Part shown: one piece after another, positions 62,001-64,000 of the stretch
How positions within the stretch are numbered: position 1 is the stretch's first letter
How the letters are laid out: every line of letters begins with the position of its first letter
Origin: Acanthacorydalis orientalis
Taxonomy: Eukaryota; Arthropoda; Insecta; Megaloptera; Corydalidae
Direction: 5' to 3'
Length of the DNA stretch: 64,000 bases
NCBI GenBank assembly: GCA_034766995.1
Contig: CM068322.1
Span: forward strand, 35,709,439-35,773,438
Translations under genes and position numbers: made by a program
Notes under the pieces: model-generated
Seen by the model: only the letters and a program-made list of their open reading frames with translations
What the model was told of the DNA's origin: nothing
The model's database searches: none

Positions 62001-63518
62001 ATTATCTATCCGAAAGGTGGCACGCAGACACATTCATCGTTGAAATAGTGGCACGGACCTGTATGGCAGCATAATGTTTTAACAATAAATATATAGTTTC
62101 AATAAATTTATTAAAATCAATAAATTTTAATAGTAAATTTTTTTCACAGATTAATCCTCTGTTCGCTCCACAAAAGACATTCTTTTTCCAATCAAAACTG
62201 TTCAGTAAATTGTTTTTGATTGTTGTGCGGTGTTCAACACGCTCGCCACTACAAACAAAAGGGATCGGCGATAGTTTATCGAGCATTTCTGCGGAGCGCA
62301 GAAAGAATGCATTTGTGAAAGTGAATTTAGCCGCAGTGTCAGAGCCGTATTGTCACGCGCGTTCCGTTAAAACTTACAGATAGGTCAGTTTCGAAGCAAG
62401 CTGTGGCCGCGTTATGTCCTGGCGTTTTACGACTCTGGTCGATCGAATCGTGCTGTGGAATCTCAGCACGTAAGTCGAGACGTGCGATTTTTTTCCCTTT
62501 TTCGTCCAGCCGCCGTGATCGCCAAACAGTGAAGATCGTTTTCTGTACATCGACTTCGCCGTTCTTGTACCATAATTGTCAGTTCGGTCGAGCACGAAAC
62601 CGTTATAGAATTTGAGTTGTGTTTATTGTAGATCTTGCTGACTATTAACCTTCTACAGCACGAGCTTGGTAGTAATTTTAGATAGGGTTAGTAAAGGCTG
62701 AGAAACAAACAATAAACACGACATGATATCAGTGGGATCACTGGTATAAAATCACAGATAGTAAGATGTACGATTAGTACTCGTTCACAGTTTAGATGCT
62801 TATTTTCTTTGCGAGAATCACCAATCCACGTCAGGGTGTTTTTTAAACATGAATCATGAGTTTTATCGCTCGATACTTGTCATTTTTAAGAGAGTTAAGA
62901 ACTGCCTAGTTCTATAGAGATGTACATAAAATCATATACACTGTGCGTCCTTGCTCTATATGCTAACCGAAATCAAGATGTCTGCGTTGTGTGGAGAACG
63001 GTCCATTCGCTCGTCGCTCACGCATTCTTCTTCTTTTTTCGCGCAGGACCTGAAGTGATAATCGACAACCAGACAAGGCACGGCGTCACGACATCCGAGC
63101 CGGCTGATCGCGACGACGTCGACGAGCAGACGGCGCTCAGGAACGCGCTGAACAGGCGCCGAGATCCGATCCGTCCGATCGACGGCAGTGTCGCCGTCGG
63201 ACCGTCGGATCGCGCGAAGGGCGTCGCCGCCGTCGTTCCGCGCACGTCGGCCGTCGAGCTCGACGAGCACGACGAACGCAACAGGAAGACGGCGACAGTG
63301 CGCACGTCGCCGAACAGGATCGTGCTGACCATGTCCTTCGTCGCGCTCATCGTCGCCGCGGCCGCACTCGTCTGGTACTACATGGGGTGGGCGACGGCGG
63401 TGCTCGTCGGCGGCGTCGCGGCCATCGCGTACGCCGTCGCGTCGTGCTCGAGTGAACGGAACGAGGGCGTGTTGCGGTGGCTGTACGTCGCGCTGAAGAC
63501 GTCGCCGAGGGATCTCAA
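33950..63518 (+). CDS. Fatty acid transport protein-like gene (SLC27A/FATP), 5' part, 3 coding exons in window
   Basis: Exons 33950-34003 (phase 0 out), 51947-52130 (phase 1 out) and 63047-63518 (phase 2 out) join without a stop into 236 residues and continue beyond the window. FATPs are membrane acyl-CoA synthetases coupling long-chain fatty acid uptake to activation. Residues 1-174 are hydrophilic: acidic DYDTDDN, a Gly/Ser/Asn/Asp-rich low-complexity stretch, then an Arg/Asp-rich stretch. Residues about 175-213 form two adjacent hydrophobic segments (starting [13 protein letters not shown]). They are followed by [17 protein letters not shown], which aligns in position and pattern with the post-membrane segment of vertebrate FATP1/4 (W-R-F-x-R-x-x-x-K-T-x-R-R-D). 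The AMP-binding domain would lie downstream and is not visible, so the assignment rests on this N-terminal signature; another membrane protein family is possible. The 17.9 and 10.9 kb introns contrast with the 51-80 nt introns nearby. Confidence 0.62.
34775..35015. repeat. Family A copy, first of a tandem pair
   Basis: GATTTTTCTGCGCGTTGGCG, GTCGTCGAAATGCGCACAAG, TTATTGGACATTTTCGATCAG. It is followed immediately by a second copy in the same direction. Confidence 0.7.
35016..35225. repeat. Family A copy, second of a tandem pair
   Basis: GATTTTTCTACGCCCCGACG, GCGTAAGCAACAATTGAAAA and TTTTTGATCAGAAGACG repeat the order of the preceding copy at higher divergence. Confidence 0.65.
35226..37794 (+). 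other. FATP-like intron 1 portion, no gene; CpG-rich 36680-36880 and 37150-37440
   Basis: A small inverted repeat, AGGCCATTA...TAATGGCCT, spans about 36869-36912. A (CA)n run lies at about 37551-37564. No coding signal recognised. Confidence 0.4.
37795..38095. repeat. Family A copy, both arms
   Basis: GGCATCGCCGTTGAAACGCC, AATAAATAATTTATTGCAC and TGGCTCGTGAGACAAAAAA, then the opposite arm near 38030-38095 with ATTTCAACGGCAACACGATC. Confidence 0.55.
38096..39744 (+). other. FATP-like intron 1 portion; CpG-rich 38715-39330, no gene recognised
   Basis: The CpG-rich block carries Arg/Ser-rich frames on both strands without domains. It could be an intronic regulatory element. Confidence 0.35.
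39745..40020. repeat. Family A copy, both arms
   Basis: AAATGTTCAATAAATCATTAT and GATTATCGCTTATCGGATTTC, then AATGATCGATAATGGCCTG and GTGAATTTTTAGCCACAGTG. Confidence 0.65.
40021..41374 (+). other. FATP-like intron 1 portion, no gene; CpG-rich 40560-41230
   Basis: Frames in the CpG-rich part overlap on both strands and lack recognisable domains. Confidence 0.35.
41375..41630. repeat. Family A copy, both arms
   Basis: GATCGAAAACGTTCAATAAC, TTTTCGATTGTTGTTCGTG, TTTCGATTGCGATGCCATTA, then AACAACAATTAAAAAGAATC and GAACATTTTCGATCGGAAG. Confidence 0.65.
42115..42280. repeat. Family A copy, shortened
   Basis: GTTCAATAAATAATTTTCAA, GTTTCGACGGCGATTCCGTC and GTGAAAGTCAATTCAGCCAG occur in consensus order with an internal loss. 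Confidence 0.6.
42281..43224 (+). other. FATP-like intron 1 portion, nothing recognised
   Basis: Unique-looking AT-rich sequence with short chance frames. Confidence 0.3.
43225..43320. repeat. Family B right arm only
   Basis: TTAAATCTAGTGGTATATGAA, ACAATACTAACAGCTGAAACC and TAGTCGCATTG match a B right arm; the left arm is missing. Confidence 0.6.
43751..43801. repeat. (TA)n microsatellite
   Basis: About 25 TA units followed by a short (TG)n. Confidence 0.9.
43802..44857 (+). other. FATP-like intron 1 portion, no gene recognised
   Basis: Short frames on both strands around 43912-44256 without domains. Confidence 0.3.
44858..45335. repeat. Segmental duplication copy 1 (contains family B)
   Basis: From CAATTATATTTCGTAGTACA to GATCTCGTTTTGTT this copy matches 46613-46979 in direct orientation. 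It carries about 110 bp (around 45095-45210) that the other copy lacks. The first 230 bp are a family B foldback. Confidence 0.85.
45336..46612 (+). other. FATP-like intron 1 portion between duplicate copies; no gene
   Basis: CpG-rich 45700-46160 with short frames on both strands; short (TG)n at 45607-45621 and 45846-45858. Confidence 0.35.
46613..46979. repeat. Segmental duplication copy 2 (contains family B)
   Basis: It matches 44858-45335 from CAATTATATTTCATAGTACA to GATCTCGTTTTGTT, minus about 110 bp. The copies start 1.75 kb apart, and differences are scattered, so the event is not recent. Confidence 0.85.
47021..47087. repeat. (TA)n microsatellite
   Basis: About 33 TA units, 40 bp after the duplicated segment ends. 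Confidence 0.95.
47523..47668. repeat. Interrupted (TA)n with GTATAT/GTAGAT blocks
   Basis: About 145 bp of TA with single G or C substitutions, including two GTAGATATAT blocks. Confidence 0.9.
47877..47932. repeat. (TA)n microsatellite with CATATA variants
   Basis: A TA tract with C interruptions, 180 bp before the mariner remnant. Confidence 0.85.
48106..48330 (+). pseudogene. Mariner-type transposase C-terminal remnant
   Basis: The reading frame contains QDN followed by [15 protein letters not shown] and then NLKRALNDK, a clear match to the mariner DD34D transposase core (HDN...PPYSPDLAPSDYHLF...LK). The second catalytic Asp is present (48118-48120). The residue 35 positions later, which is Asp in active enzymes, is His here, so the triad is broken. 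A TGA at 48268-48270 interrupts the frame, after which [12 protein letters not shown] continues the family pattern. The N-terminal half and terminal inverted repeats were not found. It is an old, inactive copy within FATP-like intron 1. Confidence 0.8.
48331..49339 (+). other. FATP-like intron 1 portion; CpG-rich 48720-49180, no gene
   Basis: Frames here are Arg/Ser-rich on both strands with no domain. ATGGCCTGTAAATGGCCAT near 49250 is a small inverted motif. Confidence 0.35.
49340..49442. repeat. (TA)n microsatellite with GTATAT variants
   Basis: About 100 bp, mostly TA, with four G substitutions. Confidence 0.9.
49443..50038 (+). other. FATP-like intron 1 portion, nothing recognised
   Basis: Unique-looking sequence; short frames only. 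Confidence 0.3.
50039..50097. repeat. (TA)n microsatellite
   Basis: About 25 TA units with flanking GTATATG and CATACATAT. Confidence 0.9.
50098..51114 (+). other. FATP-like intron 1 portion, nothing recognised
   Basis: Overlapping frames at 50498-50949 on both strands show no family signature. Confidence 0.3.
51115..51330. repeat. Family A copy, both arms
   Basis: TCAAAAATGTTCAACGAATC, GCATCGGCATCGAAATGCGC, TTATTGAACATTTTTGACCA in consensus order. Confidence 0.65.
51450..51640. repeat. Family A copy
   Basis: TGTCTGTACCTCGTTGCTATG, GATGATCGCATCGCTGTCG and GTTGAACGTTTTTGACCAG; about 300 bp upstream of exon 2 of the FATP-like gene. Confidence 0.6.
51947..52130 (+). CDS. Exon 2 of the FATP-like gene (low-complexity, acidic)
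   Basis: The exon is flanked by a clear polypyrimidine tract with CTGCAG and by a GTGAGT donor. It encodes 61 residues, including an Asn/Asp/Gly/Ser-rich run ([13 protein letters not shown]) and then [15 protein letters not shown]. Its phase-1 end joins exactly to exon 3 to give GDKGPEVIID. No domain is recognised; such leaders are poorly conserved. Confidence 0.6.
52131..54789 (+). other. FATP-like intron 2 portion; CpG-rich 53200-54100, no secure gene
   Basis: A 161-codon + strand frame at 52317-52802 and minus-strand frames at 53203-53574 and 53474-54100 overlap the CpG-rich block. None shows a recognised domain; the 53203-53574 frame is discussed in the findings. Confidence 0.35.
54735..54945. 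repeat. Family D end joined to family A copy
   Basis: A long T-run with GTCGCAGTCAACTGGATAC (D) continues into GGTACAGAAAGAACATCAC, GTAAGCAACAGTCAAAAAC and GATTTATTGTACATTTTCG (A), suggesting that D and A are parts of one larger unit. Confidence 0.65.
55080..55740 (+). promoter_or_regulatory. CpG-rich island, possible alternative promoter/first exon
   Basis: This is the most CpG-dense part of intron 2. It ends in GGCTCGAG|GTAAAC and AAACC|GTAAGT, both possible donors near 55660-55672. A noncoding first exon here could splice to exon 3 at 63047, where the internal ATG at 63331 would serve as start. The inference rests on composition and donor-like sites only. Confidence 0.25.
56165..56270. 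repeat. Family A left arm
   Basis: GCAATACAGCTCTGACATTG, TGGTCGAATTCGAACGG and CCCGCAAACCACAAAACATTC match the A left arm. No right arm follows. Confidence 0.6.
56271..57183 (+). other. FATP-like intron 2 portion; unassigned 56300-56860
   Basis: A stretch of balanced composition with overlapping + frames (to 156 codons) and no homopolymer runs, unlike its surroundings. I do not recognise it. Confidence 0.3.
57184..57729 (-). CDS. Unrecognised two-exon gene candidate inside FATP-like intron 2
   Basis: On the minus strand, an open frame from about 57729 to 57449 (upstream stop just before) ends at AAA A|GTACAG. The 56-nt candidate intron 57448-57393 contains CTAATAAC, a good branch site, and ends TTCCAG. 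The second exon, 57392-57184, stays in phase for 69 codons to TAA, with AATAAA overlapping the stop at 57183-57188. The product is Lys/Glu/Phe/His-rich; the C-terminus includes [30 protein letters not shown] and FDEHFENK, amphipathic and protein-like rather than low-complexity. No Met start in a good context was identified; the first internal ATG codon is at about 57668. I do not recognise the family. The region upstream of 57706 is a dispersed repeat, so this may be an insertion, a pseudogene or chance. Confidence 0.3.
57706..57800. repeat. Inverted copy of the 330-bp tandem repeat segment
   Basis: On the minus strand ACAATATTTCAACGCTGTTC, GGTGCTGCTCTGATCTAG and AAGACAACTGTCGACGATTG match the + strand at about 58878-58970. 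Similarity ends sharply at GATTGAATT, where the intronic gene candidate begins. Confidence 0.75.
57822..58028. repeat. 207-bp imperfect inverted repeat with a CRE-like core
   Basis: The left arm from TATTTGTCGTGACGTCATAC to CACTCTTTTCATTTATTAC is complemented by the right arm ending GTACGACGTCGCGACAAATA. Arms are about 48 bp with roughly ten differences around a ~110-bp centre. The left arm contains TGACGTCA (57831-57838), the consensus CREB/ATF site. Confidence 0.75.
58395..59110. repeat. Diverged tandem repeat, ~330-bp period
   Basis: GAACCCGTGACCTGTCGATT (58409) and GAACCCGTGTTCGGCCGATT (58739) are 330 bp apart and share TGTGTAATRAYRTTTC just after. ATCTAAAAATCAAAATTG near 58598 and ATCTAAAAATTGAAATTG near 58913 are 315 bp apart. 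A third, degraded start is near 59050. Confidence 0.65.
59111..60779 (+). other. FATP-like intron 2 portion, no gene; (CA)n at 60239-60257
   Basis: Short chance frames and T-rich runs. A CA dinucleotide run near 60240 is preceded by AT-rich sequence. Confidence 0.35.
60780..61665. repeat. Family A copy split by the TTAA element
   Basis: The left part (GTGCGTTTCGATTGCGACG, CAGATCGGCTCAGG) ends in TTTATTTAA. The right part (TTAAACGACAGG, GAGAATCGGCGTGCGAAAG, GTGAATTCAGCTCCAGT) resumes the A consensus. The gap between them is the 714-bp element. Confidence 0.8.
60880..61593. mobile_element. 714-bp nonautonomous element with 18-bp TIRs and TTAA target duplication
   Basis: The left end GGGGACCCGGTGGTCTAG (60880-60897) is the exact reverse complement of the right end at 61576-61593. 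Both sides are flanked by TTAA (60876-60879 and 61594-61597), the target duplication of the piggyBac superfamily. The interior is AT-rich with long A and T runs and carries no transposase frame. Excising it together with one TTAA restores a continuous family A repeat, so it is a true insertion. The G-run terminus is not the classical piggyBac CCC end, so the superfamily call is an inference from the TTAA. Confidence 0.8.
61666..62060 (+). other. FATP-like intron 2 portion, CpG-rich, no gene
   Basis: Short frames on both strands between 61666 and 61943; nothing recognised. Confidence 0.3.
62080..62365. repeat. Family A copy, both arms
   Basis: CAAAACTGTTCAGTAAATTG, TTTTTGATTGTTGTGCGG, then AGTTTATCGAGCATTTCTG and GTGAATTTAGCCGCAGTGTC. 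Confidence 0.65.
62366..63046 (+). other. Last part of FATP-like intron 2, nothing recognised
   Basis: Unique-looking sequence ending in a long pyrimidine tract before exon 3. Confidence 0.35.
63047..63518 (+). CDS. Exon 3 of the FATP-like gene (membrane segments)
   Basis: This GC-rich exon of 472 nt is bounded by TTTTTTCGCGCAG and GTAAGT. It encodes the end of the hydrophilic leader, two hydrophobic segments and the KTSPRDL motif. An internal ATG at 63331 (residue 175) lies exactly at the start of the first membrane segment. A protein starting there would have the short N-terminus typical of vertebrate FATPs. Confidence 0.7.
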
Positions 63519-64000
63519 GTAAGTGTCTCTGTTCTTTTTTTTGACAGTTTAGAGTTTTTGTCCGATCTTGGCTAATTATTCTCTGTATATTCTTGTGTTG
63601 AGTTGTCGCGCCTTGGGATTCTATCCCTTCTATCTGGACCTTAACATTTATTTGTAGCAATCTTGCTTTCGATGTGTCATATCTTGACTTTACTGCTAGG
63701 AAAATAGTGTCTCAGTGATTCACTCTACATATCGGTTCTGACATACTGTCTATCTTGCGAATGTTTCGATCCGTCAACATAACCTCGACATTATGAAAGT
63801 TTAATAATTAGTCGCGACTCGATGGTCGATCAAGTTAACGAGTCAGCAAGAAGTCTATCTTCACTGGAACTCCGCTGACTCAAGGCGGTCCCCTCGGCGG
63901 CCACGGAAAACTTCTCCACTGCTTTGAGATTAGTCTACCCTATCGAGCAACATCCCAGGGTTATGAGCTACCCGAATCGTGAGCGTATTCGCTCGGTACT
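63519..64000 (+). other. Start of the third FATP-like intron, to window end
   Basis: Begins GTAAGTG. No further exon, gene or named repeat is seen in the remaining 480 bp. Confidence 0.45.

Overview
The window looks like a nuclear contig from an insect, or a close arthropod relative. It carries three single-copy eukaryotic housekeeping genes with GT-AG introns of 51-80 nt next to much longer ones. CpG is not depleted. There is a decayed mariner transposase, many foldback MITE-like repeats and about twenty (TA)n tracts. No bacterial operon, CRISPR array or rRNA is present. The order is uncertain; the non-depleted CpG and tiny introns would fit Hymenoptera, but I cannot prove that.

Layout. 1-22 kb: gene-poor, built from four dispersed repeat families (called A, B, C and D here), a ~2.1 kb Foldback-like element and microsatellites. 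22.1-30.3 kb: a compact gene cluster. CCDC25 (+, 4 exons) and QTRT1 (-, 6 exons) converge and may share a palindromic polyadenylation signal. QTRT1 and DOLPP1 (+, 5 exons) diverge from a 1.5 kb intergenic region that holds a tRNA-derived sequence. 30.3-33.5 kb: DOLPP1 3' flank and unassigned sequence. 33.5-64 kb: the 5' part of one long + strand gene whose third coding exon resembles the N-terminus of SLC27A-type fatty acid transport proteins. Its first three coding exons (33950-34003, 51947-52130, 63047-63518) are separated by introns of 17.9 and 10.9 kb, and the catalytic part lies beyond the window.

The introns of that long gene hold a mariner relic, a segmental duplication, a TTAA-flanked MITE nested inside an older repeat, a 330-bp tandem repeat and one minus-strand two-exon gene candidate that I do not recognise.

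The recognised genes do not form one pathway: CCDC25 is an NFACT-R-domain coiled-coil protein, QTRT1 makes queuosine tRNA, DOLPP1 recycles dolichol for N-glycosylation, and the FATP-like gene would activate or import fatty acids. I see no sign of a new multi-gene system. The least ordinary items are the Foldback-like element with tandem sub-repeats in its arms, the nested TTAA element, and the intronic gene candidate at 57.2-57.7 kb.
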